Assembly (NCBI GenBank): GCA_965261645.1
Contig: CBDHDJ010000003.1
Location: forward strand, 1,054,001-1,118,000
Origin: CBDHDJ01 sp965261645
GTDB lineage: Bacteria > Pseudomonadota > Alphaproteobacteria > SHVV01
DNA length: 64,000 nucleotides
Direction: 5' to 3'
A program made the position numbers and the translations under genes. Each line of letters opens with the position of its first letter. The first letter of the stretch is position 1. Shown in pieces: positions 8,304 to 17,711 of this stretch. The notes beneath the pieces are model-generated. The model made no database searches and was not told where the DNA came from. It saw only the letters and a list, made by a program, of their open reading frames with translations.

Positions 8304-8461
8304 CTTCCAGCCATCGACAATTAGCAGGGCTTTGTCAAGTTAACCGGATTCACCCCGAAATCCCGGTAAATTGTCGATGGCTGCTTTACGCAATTTCAGT
8401 GGCTTAGCCTCATGGAGAAATGCCGAAAACAGCCTACAATCAGTTAACTTGACAGTGCCTT
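8304..8461. repeat. MITE-like element with inverted repeats (copy 1)
   Basis: TGTCAAGTTAAC (from about 8335) and its complement GTTAACTTGACA (ending about 8456) bound a non-coding core of roughly 100 bases. A second perfect inverted pair, CAGCCATCGACAATT (about 8304) and AATTGTCGATGGCTG (about 8371), overlaps it. The outer ends resemble the IS6 ends in this window (GGTGCTGTCAACTTAAC), so an IS6-derived miniature element is the best guess. A copy lies at 32022-32152. Confidence 0.55.
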
Positions 8462-8577
8462 TCAGGAGGTACAGTTAGCTCAATAATCGGGCCAAAAACT
8501 CGCACCAGCCGTTCAGACGACACTGGTCTGCTTCCCGGATATTGATCCAGTTCGAATGTGATTTTCGGCGTGGCCCA

Positions 8578-8955
8578 TCAGAAAGCAATGCGCTTGATTT
8601 GATCGATGAGGTCGAAATGGCTGTCGTTGGTCAGTACCGCTAGATCGTGCTGGCGGGCCAGTGCGGCGACCCAGACGTCACTCGGCGGTATGGGAGTTCC
8701 CAGGCGTTTCAATTCCAGGCGAATATCGGCGTATGTATCGGCCGTCGCCGAAGTGATCGTCGCGATATCCGTCTGCGGCAGATAACGGGCTAGCCACTCC
8801 TCGTAGCGGCGGCGATGGCGCGATTGCCGGATTCCGAAATAGTACTCACCGAGAACTACACTGGGAACCACCAGCCGGTCGGCCGAGCGGAGCGGCGCTT
8901 CAACCCCAACAGTCCCCTCCGCCCACGCGGACAAAGCGTTGGTGTCCAAGATCAC
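8578..8955 (-). CDS. vapC: VapC-type PIN-domain toxin
   Basis: A 125-residue PIN ribonuclease beginning MILDTNALSAWAEG with the first catalytic Asp in LDTN. The second acidic residue is in VVLGEYYFGIRQS, the third in PPSDVWVAALARQ and the fourth near LAVLTNDSHFD. VapC toxins cleave tRNA or rRNA and are neutralised by the cognate VapB. It overlaps the upstream antitoxin gene by four bases, the standard translationally coupled arrangement. All four active-site positions are present, so the toxin is probably active. Confidence 0.9.
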   Translation of the reverse strand: MILDTNALSAWAEGTVGVEAPLRSADRLVVPSVVLGEYYFGIRQSRHRRRYEEWLARYLPQTDIATITSATADTYADIRLELKRLGTPIPPSDVWVAALARQHDLAVLTNDSHFDLIDQIKRIAF

Positions 8956-9218
8956 GGGACATCTTCGGGGGAGAGCCTCTCGAACTCCTCTTCGACCAAA
9001 TCGAGGACGTGGCGGTTCTCCTCGGCAATGTCGGATACCGCGCCGAACCCGGCCATCCAGGCAGGCTCAACGCCGCCGTTTCCGGTCTCTACGGCGCAGC
9101 GCCGGAGCCGTTCCTCGAGTGCTTCCGTCAAGAACCGTTTCAAGGTCATGCCGCGCGCAGCGGCAACGGTCTTAGCTTGCCTGAACGTGGCATCGGGGAG
9201 ATCAACAGTCGTCTTCAT
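8952..9218 (-). CDS. vapB: VapB-type antitoxin
   Basis: An 88-residue antitoxin. The N-terminal MKTTVDLPDATFRQAKTVAA and RGMTLKRFLTEALEERL form a ribbon-helix-helix/CopG-like DNA-binding domain. The acidic C-terminal tail (DIAEENRHVLDLVEEEFE) is the usual toxin-binding segment. It likely represses its own promoter, which lies in the AT-rich 60 bases upstream (9219-9280, containing TACAATATTTATAGG). The pair may stabilise the mobile block against loss. Confidence 0.88.
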   Translation of the reverse strand: MKTTVDLPDATFRQAKTVAAARGMTLKRFLTEALEERLRRCAVETGNGGVEPAWMAGFGAVSDIAEENRHVLDLVEEEFERLSPEDVP

Positions 9219-9284
9219 ATGGGCATATTCCTATAAATATTGTATTACATCAAGACTCGTTCATTGCGGCCTGCGGACACCCGT

Positions 9285-10454
9285 CTAGCCCGGGTTGTTG
9301 TAGCCCAAGAGGTTCCCTCCGATGCTTTCAGTGATGCGGGCGGCGGCAGTCTGGATGGAGTCCCGCGCTAGATGCGCGTAGCGCGCTGTTGTTTGCACCT
9401 GGGTGTGCCCGAGCAATTTCCCAATCATAGTCAGGCTTTCGCCGAGAGCCAGCGCGCGCGAGGCAAAGCTGTGCCTCAGATCGTGGATCCGCACGCCCTC
9501 AAGGCCCGCCTGCTTGCGGATGCGCCGCCAGGGGCGTTGCAGGTCGGTGAGGTGAGAGCCGGGGAGGCGGCCCGCGATGACCCAGGGATTGTCCTCGTCA
9601 CGGGGAATGGCTGACAACACCGCGCGTGCCTCGGGACCGAGCGGCACCACCCGTCCGCCGGTCTTGGCATCGGGAAGCTCGATACAGTCGTCCTTAACGT
9701 ACTCCCAGCGGAGATCTCGTATCTCCGACATCCGGCAGCCCGTCAGCAGAAGCAGGCGGAAGGCGGCCACGGCCGAGTGCATATCTTCCTCGACATCGCG
9801 CAGGACCTGGCCCAGCCGCTCGGTCTCTTCCGGCGACAGGAAGCGCTCCCGCTTGTGCTCCTTGTAGCGCTTGACATGCCGGCAAGGATTGGAGCCGTCG
9901 GGGCGCCAGCCCCAGACTTCGGCGAGGGAAAACATCTTGGATAGCACCCCGAGCGTCCGGTTGGCCTGATAGGGCTTGTCCCGCAGGCCGTGATGCAGGG
10001 CAGCGATGTCCTTGCGCTGCACCTCTGGAACCCGCAACTCCCCGATCACGGGGTCGACAAACAGCCTCACCGAACGGCGGTATTCTTCCCGGGTGCTCGG
10101 CTTGCAATGGACCGGGACATATTCCTCCAGGAACCTGCGCCCGAGATCAGCCATGCTCGGCTCGGCCTCGCGTCGGGCGTCTGCGTCGCGTGGATCGATG
10201 CCTTTCTTCGCAGAAGCCAATATCTCAAGCGCGCGGGCACGCGCCTGATCCGGGTTCAGAGGTCCATGCGGGCCGATGGTGAACCAGCACAGCTTTCCGG
10301 CGATGCGGGTCTGGACAACGTAGCTCTTGCGTCCCGAGCGCCGAACACGCAGGCCGAATCCGGTGAGTTCTCCATCCCAATAGACGGTATCCGTCCCACC
10401 GGCCTTTATGGCATCGACGGAGCGCTTGGTGATACGGGGGATGCGGTTTGCCAC
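9285..10454 (-). CDS. Tyrosine recombinase / integrase with Arm-binding domain
   Basis: A 389-residue phage- or island-type integrase. The GTG start at 10452-10454 is preceded by GGAG seven bases upstream; the long upstream extension of the frame is IS66-derived and not native. Domains: Arm-DNA-binding DUF4102-like (residues 1-90, ITKRSVDAIKAGG, YWDGELTGFGLRV), core-binding SAM-like domain (about 115-210) and catalytic domain with TGCRMSEIRDLRW (Arg), HDLRHSFASRAL (His, Arg), LGHTQVQTTARYAHL (His, Tyr). All catalytic residues are present. The promoter side is replaced by the IS66 end at 10474, so expression may be altered. A 3'-terminal piece is duplicated at 32970-33361. Confidence 0.93.
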   Translation of the reverse strand: MANRIPRITKRSVDAIKAGGTDTVYWDGELTGFGLRVRRSGRKSYVVQTRIAGKLCWFTIGPHGPLNPDQARARALEILASAKKGIDPRDADARREAEPSMADLGRRFLEEYVPVHCKPSTREEYRRSVRLFVDPVIGELRVPEVQRKDIAALHHGLRDKPYQANRTLGVLSKMFSLAEVWGWRPDGSNPCRHVKRYKEHKRERFLSPEETERLGQVLRDVEEDMHSAVAAFRLLLLTGCRMSEIRDLRWEYVKDDCIELPDAKTGGRVVPLGPEARAVLSAIPRDEDNPWVIAGRLPGSHLTDLQRPWRRIRKQAGLEGVRIHDLRHSFASRALALGESLTMIGKLLGHTQVQTTARYAHLARDSIQTAAARITESIGGNLLGYNNPG

Positions 10455-10504
10455 GGCATTGCTCCTTGACGGGGTAATCCTTCCGTTCTCAGGTGATGGA
10501 GATT

Positions 10505-11386
10505 TCAGCGATTGAGTGTCCGCTTCCAGTCTCGCCTGAGTGGCCGCAGCCAGATGTCCTTCCTGGGCTCGGCCCGTTTCATATGCGTGTCGTAGCGCCC
10601 GCGCCCCTGGGTGGTCCCGACGCGGGTCCAGCCCGAGGCCCTGTAGACGGCGCCGGTGTAGCGCGGGGTCTCGACGAAGGTCTCGATGAGCACGGGCGTG
10701 ATGTTGTAGCGCGCCGTCCAATCCTCGGGCAGGCGTCGGCGCACGATGGCGAGGATGTGCGATCCCAGGTTCGGGATCTCGACCCAGGGCAGGATAAGGA
10801 AGCGTGGGTTGTCGACCACCAGCGGCAGGTTCTTCCCGCGCAGCTCGGGGGTCCATCCGATGAAGTTGTCGCGCGGGGCGAGCTTCCAGGCGGCGGTGGA
10901 GAAGCCGAGCATGGCCAGAGGCCAGCCGTTGCGGTCATGGACGGCATAGCGCATCTGGGCGCCGACCAGGGGCTTGTATCCGAGGTAGTGGTAGCGGGCG
11001 ACGAACTCGTTCCACAGCCTGCCTTCGCGGGTGCCGCGCACGACGGTGCGGAAGTCGAGCGGGCGAACCTCGTCGAGGGCGGTCGGGGCCGGGAACAGCG
11101 GCGGCTCGGTGTCAGGCCCGAAGAAGATGGGCTTGGGCCGGCCCTGCCGTCCCTTCGGCGGCGGCAGAACGATCACACCGTCGCGGTGCATGGCCAGCAT
11201 GGTCACCTTAGCCATCATGTCCTTGAGGTCGCCATCGGGCTTGAGCCAGCCGACGCGCCGGCAGAACTCTCTGGACAGGGCGGCCCGGGTGGGCGGCGGA
11301 TCGGCGGCGATCAGGGCGCGCATCAGCGCCATCTCGTCGGCGGTGAAGTTGCGGCCGTAGTACCGGCACTCGATCGTGCCGGTCAT
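10505..11386 (-). CDS. DUF4338 (DruA-like) protein, IS66 passenger
   Basis: A 293-residue protein starting MTGTIECRYYGRNFTADEMA. Core features of DUF4338 are FVARYHYLGYKPLVGAQMRY, LGFSTAAWKLAPRDNFIGW, NPRFLILPWVEIPNLGSHI and the C-terminal ASGWTRVGTTQGRGRYD. The family occurs both as DruA of Druantia anti-phage systems and as an accessory gene in IS66-type elements (established); its biochemical role is unknown. Its ATG overlaps the transposase stop codon (ATGA), implying translational coupling. The last ~30 codons lie inside the terminal inverted repeat, so a second copy of this coding tail exists at 17715-17803. Confidence 0.85.
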   Translation of the reverse strand: MTGTIECRYYGRNFTADEMALMRALIAADPPPTRAALSREFCRRVGWLKPDGDLKDMMAKVTMLAMHRDGVIVLPPPKGRQGRPKPIFFGPDTEPPLFPAPTALDEVRPLDFRTVVRGTREGRLWNEFVARYHYLGYKPLVGAQMRYAVHDRNGWPLAMLGFSTAAWKLAPRDNFIGWTPELRGKNLPLVVDNPRFLILPWVEIPNLGSHILAIVRRRLPEDWTARYNITPVLIETFVETPRYTGAVYRASGWTRVGTTQGRGRYDTHMKRAEPRKDIWLRPLRRDWKRTLNR

Positions 11387-12131
11387 TCCTGCGCCGAGAA
11401 CTTGCGCCTGCGCTCCTCGCTCATCGTCCAGGGCAGCCACGGGGACAGGTCGTCCGGCGGTTTGCCGCCATTCTTCGCGCAGGCCTTCAACCATGCCTCC
11501 AGCCAGCGCAGCACGTCGACACCGTTCATCGAGAGCGTGCCGATGACGGAGTACATGATCGCGGTGAACTTCGCGCCGTCCTCGCTGTTGGAACCGAAGC
11601 TCAATCGGCGCCCGATGACCGGCCCGCGGAGCGCCCGCTCCCCGGCATTGTTGTCCATCGGAACCTGGGGATGGTCCGCGAAGACGCACAGCCCCTCGCG
11701 ATGATTCACCAGCGAGCGCAGCGCCTTGCCCTCGCGCGCTTGGTCGGGCAGGCCGGCGGGCTCCTGTTCGGCCTCCGCGAACAGGCCGTCGAGCGCCTCC
11801 TTCAGCCTGCCCTGCGCCGCATCGAACGCTGGCGTCTGGCGCTCAAGGCCGGGGTCGTAATGCTCCAGACGCGCCTCGTTCAGGCGGTAGAGCACCGCGA
11901 TCTGCTCGACCCATCCCTGGCACCATTGCGTCAGGCTCACCTGGCCGGCCGCGCACTCGATAAAGTCGCGCCGTTGATGGCTCCAGCAGAACGCAAGGGT
12001 CACCAGCCCCTCGCGAAGGCGAGCGAGCCGCTTGTAAGCACTGTAGCGGTCGCAGACGATAACCGTGTCGAGGAGGGCTTCGCCGAACAGCTCGAGCGCC
12101 GCCTCGGCGCTGCGCGAAGGGTCGATATGGA
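11383..12131 (-). pseudogene. IS66 transposase (TnpC), C-terminal exon
   Basis: The segment encodes HIDPSRSAEAALELFGEAL onward through VIVCDRYSAYKRLARL (second catalytic Asp), LAFCWSHQRRDFIE, VPMDNNAGERALRGPVIGR (catalytic Glu region) and the C-terminal IS66 domain. It is separated from its N-terminal part by intron 12132-14057, a 79-base middle exon (14058-14136, encoding roughly SSRAWLWTSVSKDAVY) and intron 14137-16052. Joining the three pieces gives 2439 bases, exactly 813 codons, with no stop before the end. Confidence 0.9.
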
Positions 12132-14057
12132 GAGCGCCAGGCTAACTGGTGCCAGTGCAGCCGGTGAAAGTCCGGTGGGAAGGAGAAGACAAGCCATCAC
12201 TTCCACCCCGAGTCATGGGCCGCCATCCGCGAGGTTGGGGGTTAAGCGTTGACAGGGGCGCGTGCGGGCAGGGCTATTGAGCACCGAAAGAGACTCATCC
12301 GGGATGCCGAGGCTTTTTCATAGGCCGAAGGCAGCATCTGGCCCACCGATATGGCGAGGGGGGACAGAATCCCGCGGTGTCTAAGAACCCATGCACGTAC
12401 GTACGCACTGCACCGGGACCTGGGAGGTCTCCATGCCATCCCGCTGTCGTGGCGGGATCGCTAAGGAAAGGAGGAATCCGTAACCGAAGATGAACGGCAT
12501 GGAGAAGTCAGACTCGGTCATAGTAGCCGTGAAGTCGGCGAACAAAGGGACGGCAGTTCCGGCGGAGCCGATGGAGCCAAGGACCGAGCCCAAGGGGAAT
12601 CTGGAAGGCCAAAGCACGCGCCGGACACAGAGTCGGGAAAGCGTGACACAGGCGGCCGACCGGATACGGCAATTTGTACAACGGGAGCCACGGGAGCGTC
12701 TGACGGCGCTCCTCCACCATGTCACGGTCGCTGCGCTGGGCTGGGCGTTCTTCGCGTTGAAGAAGGACGTTGCGGCAGGCGCGGACGGCATGACGTGGCG
12801 GATGTACGAGGAAGGGTTGGAAGGCCGTCTGGCCGACCTGCACGACCGCGTGCACTCGGGAGCGTACCGGGCGACGCCATCACGGCGGGTGAACATTCCG
12901 AAGCCGGATGGCGGCACACGACCGCTCGGCGTCACGGCCATAGAGGACAAGATCGTCCAGAAGGCAGTGGCGGAGATCATCCTGACGCCGATTTACGAGG
13001 CGGAGTTCCTGGGGTTCAGCTACGGGTTCCGGCCCGGGCGGGGAGCGCATGATGCGCTCGATGCCCTCGCGGTCGGCATCAAGCGGCGCAAGATCAATTG
13101 GGTGGTGGACTGTGACATCCGCGCGTTCTTCGACAACGTGTCGAGAAGCTGGCTGGTCCGGTTTCTTGAGCATCGCATCGGGGACAAGCGGGTTATCAGG
13201 CTCATCATCAAGTGGTTGAACGCCGGCGTCATGGAGGCTGGAGAGTGGCGGGACAACCTGCGGGGGACGCCGCAAGGATCGGTGGCTTCACCGATTCTGG
13301 CGAACATCTACCTGCACCATGTCCTCGACTTGTGGTTCCAGAAGAAGTGGCGCAGCCACGAAGTCGAAGGCAACGCAATCATCGTGCGGTACGCCGATGA
13401 TTTCGTGGTGGGTTTTCAGCACAAGCGGGACGCGGAGCGCTTCCTGAAGGCCGTAAAGGAGCGGTTCGGAAGGTTCGGACTGGACATACACCCCGACAAG
13501 ACCCGGCTCATTGAGTTCGGGCGGTTTGCCGTGAAAGACCGTCGGCAACGAGGGCAGGGAAGACCGGAGACCTTCGATTTTCTGGGCTTCACGCACTACT
13601 GCGCGAAGGACAGACGAGGGAGATTCCAGTTGGGGCGTAAACCGGTCGCGAGGCGGATGAGCCGGACACTGAAGCGGATTAAGGAGGCGCTACGCAGGCG
13701 GATGCATTGCAAGTCCAAGACGACGGCAAGATGGCTGGGGAAGGTGCTCTACGGATGGCTCAACTACTACGCAGTCCCGAACAGCTACCGATACCTCGAC
13801 CGTTTTGCTACACGCCTGAAGCGTCTGTGGCTGCGCACGCTACGCCTACGGTCGCAGAAGGACCGCACGACATGGGCCGATATTGCGGCACTGACTAAGA
13901 CCCATTGGCCCAGGCTGGAAATCCGACACCCGTGGCCAGACCAACGATTTGCCGTCAGCGCTATGCGGGGCGGAACCCAAGGGAGGAGCCGGATGCCCTA
14001 GCGGGCCTGTCCGGATCTGTGCGGGGGGCGCTGGGCAACCAGCGTCCCTACCGCGAT
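12132..14057 (+). mobile_element. Group II intron 1, antisense to the IS66 transposase gene
   Basis: The 5' end is GAGCGCCAGGCTAACTGG (a variant of the GUGYG start). The 3' end is CTACCGCGAT after a domain V/VI-like hairpin region (about 13985-14057, GCGCTGGGCAACCAGCG). The length is 1926 bases. Removing these bases rejoins the IS66 frame as DAVYFHIDPSR. The intron lies on the strand opposite to the transposase, so it cannot splice from the transposase mRNA and acts as a knock-out. Confidence 0.88.
12490..14001 (+). CDS. ltrA: Group II intron-encoded reverse transcriptase/maturase (intron 1)
   Basis: A 503-residue protein with start ATG at 12490. The RT domain runs from about residue 90 (ADGMTWRMYEEGLEGRL) through RRVNIPKPDGGTRPLGV, FSYGFRPGRGAHDAL, RGTPQGSVASPILANI and the catalytic IVRYADDFVVGF (about 299-310). 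The maturase X domain follows (FLGFTHYCAKDRRGRF, WLGKVLYGWLNYYAVP). No HNH endonuclease domain is present, so mobility would rely on nicked or replication-fork targets. It promotes splicing and retrohoming of its host intron. It is closely similar to the intron 2 protein but clearly diverged, so the two introns are separate arrivals. Confidence 0.95.
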   Translation: MNGMEKSDSVIVAVKSANKGTAVPAEPMEPRTEPKGNLEGQSTRRTQSRESVTQAADRIRQFVQREPRERLTALLHHVTVAALGWAFFALKKDVAAGADGMTWRMYEEGLEGRLADLHDRVHSGAYRATPSRRVNIPKPDGGTRPLGVTAIEDKIVQKAVAEIILTPIYEAEFLGFSYGFRPGRGAHDALDALAVGIKRRKINWVVDCDIRAFFDNVSRSWLVRFLEHRIGDKRVIRLIIKWLNAGVMEAGEWRDNLRGTPQGSVASPILANIYLHHVLDLWFQKKWRSHEVEGNAIIVRYADDFVVGFQHKRDAERFLKAVKERFGRFGLDIHPDKTRLIEFGRFAVKDRRQRGQGRPETFDFLGFTHYCAKDRRGRFQLGRKPVARRMSRTLKRIKEALRRRMHCKSKTTARWLGKVLYGWLNYYAVPNSYRYLDRFATRLKRLWLRTLRLRSQKDRTTWADIAALTKTHWPRLEIRHPWPDQRFAVSAMRGGTQGRSRMP

Positions 14058-14136
14058 AGTAAACCGCGTCCTTGCTGACCGAAGTCCACAGCCAGGCGCG
14101 GCTCGACCGGCCGTTGTCGCGGAACTCCTGTACCCG

Positions 14137-16052
14137 ATCGCGGTAGGGAAGCGGGTTGCCCCGCTCCCCCCGCACAGATCCGTGCAGGCACGTTGATGCA
14201 CACGGCTCCTCCCTCAGGTCAATTGACGGCAAATCGTTGGCTCGGCCACGGGTGTCGGATTTCCAGCGTGGGCCAGTATTTCGCTGTCAGTCGCTCCATA
14301 CGGTCCCCGCTGTAGCGGTCCTTCTGCGATCTGCGGCGCAGAGTCCTGAGCCACAGTACTTTCAGTCGTTGCACGAAACGCCCCAGATATCGGTAGCTGG
14401 TTGGAACGGCAAAGTAGTTCAGCCATCCATCAAGTACCTGTCCCAGCCACCGCGCGGTCTGGTTTACGCCGTCGTGCATCCGCCTGCGAAGCTCCTCCTT
14501 TATTCGCTTCAGGGTGCGCGCCATCCGCTTCGAGACCGGCTTGCGCCCCAACTGGAACCGCCCCTTCCTGTCCTTCGCGCAGTAGTGCGTGAAGCCCAGA
14601 AAGTCGAGCGTCTCCGGTTTGCCCAACCCTCGCCGCTGACGGTTCTCAGTTGCGAACCGCCCGAACTCGATGAGCCGGGTCTTGTCAGGGTTCAGTTCCA
14701 GTTCAAAACGTCCAAGCCGCTCCTTCAGGTCACGCAGAAATCGCTCCGCGTCTTGCTTGTGCTGGAAACCCACCACGAAATCATCGGCGTACCGCACGAT
14801 GATTGTGTCGCCTTTGACCTCGTGGCTGCGCCACTTCTTCTGGAACCAGAGATCGAGAACGTAATGTAGGTAGATGTTGGCCAGGATCGGCGAAATCACC
14901 GAACCCTGGGGAGTCCCCCGCATGTTGTCCCGCCACTCGCCATTTTCCATGACGCCGACGTGCAACCACTTGGATATCAGCCTGATGACCCGCTTGTCTC
15001 CGATGCGATGTTCGAGGAACCGGACCAACCAGTCCCGCGAGACATGGTCGAAAAATCCGCGGATATCTGCGTCAGCTATCCAGTTGATCTTACGCCGTTC
15101 AATCCCGACCGCGAGCGCATCAAGCGCGTCGTGCGCCCCACACCCGGGCCGGAACCCATAGCTAAACCCCAGGAACTCCGCCTCGTAAATTGGCGTCAGG
15201 ATAATCTCCGCCACCGCCTTCTGGACAATCTTGTCCTCTATGGCCGCGACGCCGAGCGGTCGTGTGCCGCCATCCGGCTTCGGGATGTTCACCCGCCGTG
15301 ATGGCGTCGCCCGGTACGCTCCCGAGTGCACGCGGTCGTGCAGGGCGGCCAACCGGCCTTCCAACCCTCCCTCGTACATCCCCCACGTCATGCCATCCGC
15401 ACCTGCCGCCGCGTCCTTCTTCAACGCGAAGAACGCCCAGCGCAGCGCATCGACCGTAACGTGGTGGAGAAGCGCCGTCAGACGCTCCCGTGGCTCCCGT
15501 TGTACAAACTGCCGTATCCGGTCGGCCGCTTGTGACACGCTTTCCCGGTCCTGCGTCCGGCGCATGCTTTGGCTTTCCAGATTCCCCTTGGGCTCGGTCC
15601 TTCGCTCCATCGGCTCCGCCGGAACAGGCCTCCCTTTGTTCGCCGACTTCATCGCTACTACTCCCGAGTCTGACTTCTCCATGCCGTTCGTCATCGGTTA
15701 CGGATTCCTCCTTTCCTTTGCGATCCCGCTACGACCGCGGGATGACATGGAGACCTCCCAGGTCCCGGCGTGAAAGCCTACGTACGTGCGGTTGGGTTCT
15801 TCGACTCCGCAGGGTCCACTTCCCCCTTACCATGGCGGTGGAAGCGGTGTTGCCTTCGACATACTGGAAAGCCTCGGCACCCTGATTCTCAGACTTTTCG
15901 TAGCTCAATCGCCCTCGCCCATACGCGCCCCTGTCAACGCTTAACCTGCATCCTCGCGAATGCCGGCCCATGACTCGGGGTGGAAGTGGTTGGTTACTCC
16001 TTCTTCCCGCCGGACTCACACCGGCTACTTTCCGCCAGTTAGCCTGGCGCTC
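14137..16052 (-). mobile_element. Group II intron 2, sense orientation in the IS66 transposase gene
   Basis: On the minus strand it begins GAGCGCCAGGCTAACTGG at 16052, directly after the Trp codon of HADETGW, and ends CTACCGCGAT at 14137 before CGGGTACAGG. The length is 1916 bases. The orientation matches transcription of the transposase, so splicing could restore this junction. It shares the 5' end and the domain layout of intron 1. Only 79 bases of transposase exon separate the two. Confidence 0.88.
14219..15694 (-). CDS. ltrA: Group II intron-encoded reverse transcriptase/maturase (intron 2)
   Basis: A 491-residue protein beginning MTNGMEKSDSGVVAMKSANK. It has the same domain order as the intron 1 protein: RT with FSYGFRPGCGAHDALDAL, RGTPQGSVISPILANIYLH and IVRYADDFVVGFQHK, then maturase X (DFLGFTHYCAKDRKGRF, WLGQVLDGWLNYFAVP). 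There is no endonuclease domain. The frame is intact. Substitutions relative to intron 1 are spread over the whole length, which argues against duplication in place and for two independent retrohoming events by related introns. Confidence 0.95.
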   Translation of the reverse strand: MTNGMEKSDSGVVAMKSANKGRPVPAEPMERRTEPKGNLESQSMRRTQDRESVSQAADRIRQFVQREPRERLTALLHHVTVDALRWAFFALKKDAAAGADGMTWGMYEGGLEGRLAALHDRVHSGAYRATPSRRVNIPKPDGGTRPLGVAAIEDKIVQKAVAEIILTPIYEAEFLGFSYGFRPGCGAHDALDALAVGIERRKINWIADADIRGFFDHVSRDWLVRFLEHRIGDKRVIRLISKWLHVGVMENGEWRDNMRGTPQGSVISPILANIYLHYVLDLWFQKKWRSHEVKGDTIIVRYADDFVVGFQHKQDAERFLRDLKERLGRFELELNPDKTRLIEFGRFATENRQRRGLGKPETLDFLGFTHYCAKDRKGRFQLGRKPVSKRMARTLKRIKEELRRRMHDGVNQTARWLGQVLDGWLNYFAVPTSYRYLGRFVQRLKVLWLRTLRRRSQKDRYSGDRMERLTAKYWPTLEIRHPWPSQRFAVN

Positions 16053-17663
16053 CCAGCCGGTCTCGTCGGCATGGCGCACCGTCGTCCGGTTCTGGTGCGC
16101 GAGAATCGCCTGGTAGACCGGGTCGAACAGCGGCACGAAGCGCTTCAGGCTGTTGGCCAGCGTGCCCGGCGAGACCGCCAGCCCCTGGTCCGCGTACCAC
16201 GCCGCGACCCGGCACAGCGGGCGCAGGCACGCACAGTGCTCGAACAAAAACCGTGCCCAGAAGCTGGTTCCGAAGAGCGTTCCGGGGAACAGCCGCGGCA
16301 CCGGCGGCGCAATCGCTTCCAGGGGCGACGACGCGCAGTCGCAACCCCGGCGCCAGCGCGTCCGCTCGATCCTGCGGATGTGGGCCTTGACCGCGATCTC
16401 GATCAGCGTCGTCACACGCTCGCCGTTGGCGACATAGGGCTTGCCGCAACAGGAACAGATCCGCGCATCCTTCGGTGGGTTGCGCCGTTCGGTCTTCTCC
16501 GGAAGCCCGGGCCGCGGGGTGCGACCGTGGCCGGGCGCGCCGCGTTGCTGGCCGCGCTTGCGTCCCGTGCCCGGCTTCTTCTGCCGCTCGCTCCTGCTCC
16601 CGAAGACCGCCTTCGACAGGACGGCCCGGCTCGAGCGCAGCTTGGCCAACTCCTCTTCCAGCCTCTCGTTGCGGGTTTGCAGGGACTCGATGGTCTTCTC
16701 CTGCTTGCGCAATCTCTTCAAGGCCGCCGGCAGCAGGGGACGTTCGGCAAGCTCGGCCTCCAGCCGCTCGGTCTTGAAGGCCGACGTATCCAGGGCAATT
16801 TGCAAATCGGTGATGCGCCTGTCCTGCCAATCGATGAAGTTCATCTGGTCGTGGTATTCCGCCAGCTCCGCGCGCAGCAGCTCGACCTCGTCGGACAGCC
16901 CACGTGCCGTCGCCTTGATGCGCTGCAACCACTCCAGCTCGCGGCGCAGCCGGCCGTTCTCCCGGTTCTGCTGACGGGTCTCGCGGGTCAGGGAATCGAC
17001 TTCCCCGCGCAGCGCCTTGATCGTGTCCTTCTGCTTCTGCGTCCGTTCCAGCGCCTTGCCCAGCCGGATGCTCTCCTTCGACCGCACCGACTGCGCGGCC
17101 CGCTCCGACTTGCGCAGCGCCGAGACCTCTCCGCGCAACGCCACGACCTCGTCCTTCTGTCCCTGCGACCGCTCCAGGGCCTTGCGGAGTCGGGCATTCT
17201 CCCTCGACAGTGGCCCGGTCGCGTCCTTCCGGCCTTTCGACGCCAGGGCCTTGTGCAGCCGCGCGACCTCGTCGCGCAGCGCTTCGATCGTGCAGAACTC
17301 GCTCGACCCGCTGCGGGCTTCGGAGAGCAACTCCTGCAAGTGCGCCACTTCGGCCTGCAAGGACGGCACGTCCTTGGCCGCGCGGCGGAGGTCCCCGGTC
17401 TCCTGCTCGGCCTCGCTCAGCCTCTGCCGGCAGGCCTTGAACCGCGACTTCCACGCACTCCCATCGCTGCGGGCGGCGACTTCCGCCCAGCGCAACTCTT
17501 CCGCGCGCGCTTCCGCTGCTTCCGCCCGCGCCCGCTCCTGTTCGCACAGAGACTGCCAGTCGCGCGGCTCGCTCGTCGGCGCCGACATGGGGGGCGACCA
17601 GATCGCCTCGTCCCCCTCGGTCAGCGTCAGCGCCGTCCCGAAATCCTCGTCGCGCATCGCCAT
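16053..17663 (-). pseudogene. IS66 transposase (TnpC), N-terminal exon with very long coiled coil
   Basis: 537 codons starting MAMRDEDFGTALTLTEGDEA. Residues about 35-345 are an almost continuous heptad-rich coiled coil (for example ARLRKALERSQGQKDEVVALR), much longer than the usual IS66 leucine zipper. The IS66 zinc-binding motif follows (ICSCCGKPYVANGERV), then the catalytic-domain start ending with RHADETGW, which holds the first catalytic Asp. The piece stops at the intron 2 boundary. The combined protein would be 812 residues. A normal IS66 set (tnpA, tnpB) is absent. Confidence 0.9.
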
Positions 17664-17711
17664 GGACGTGACGATAACGAATCGCGGGCGGCGTTACCAG
17701 AGGGTTTTGCA

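Larger units (their letters stand above)
1913..9673. repeat. Duplicated block, copy 1 (mreB to integrase 3' part)
   Basis: This stretch reappears at 22812-33361 in the same orientation. From 1913 to about 6465 the two copies differ at only a handful of positions (for example 2764, 3583 and 6036) apart from an IS256 insertion in copy 2. They then diverge inside the IS110 transposase and match again, with clearly more substitutions, from about 7565 to 9673. Copy 2 ends exactly at the IS6 boundaries. The block has no IS6 flanks here, so this looks like the donor or older arrangement. Confidence 0.9.

Noticed and set aside
10505..11386. Complete Druantia defence system around the DUF4338 gene
   Set aside because: None of the other Druantia genes (notably the large helicase DruE) is present; the gene is coupled to an IS66 transposase and is better explained as an IS passenger.
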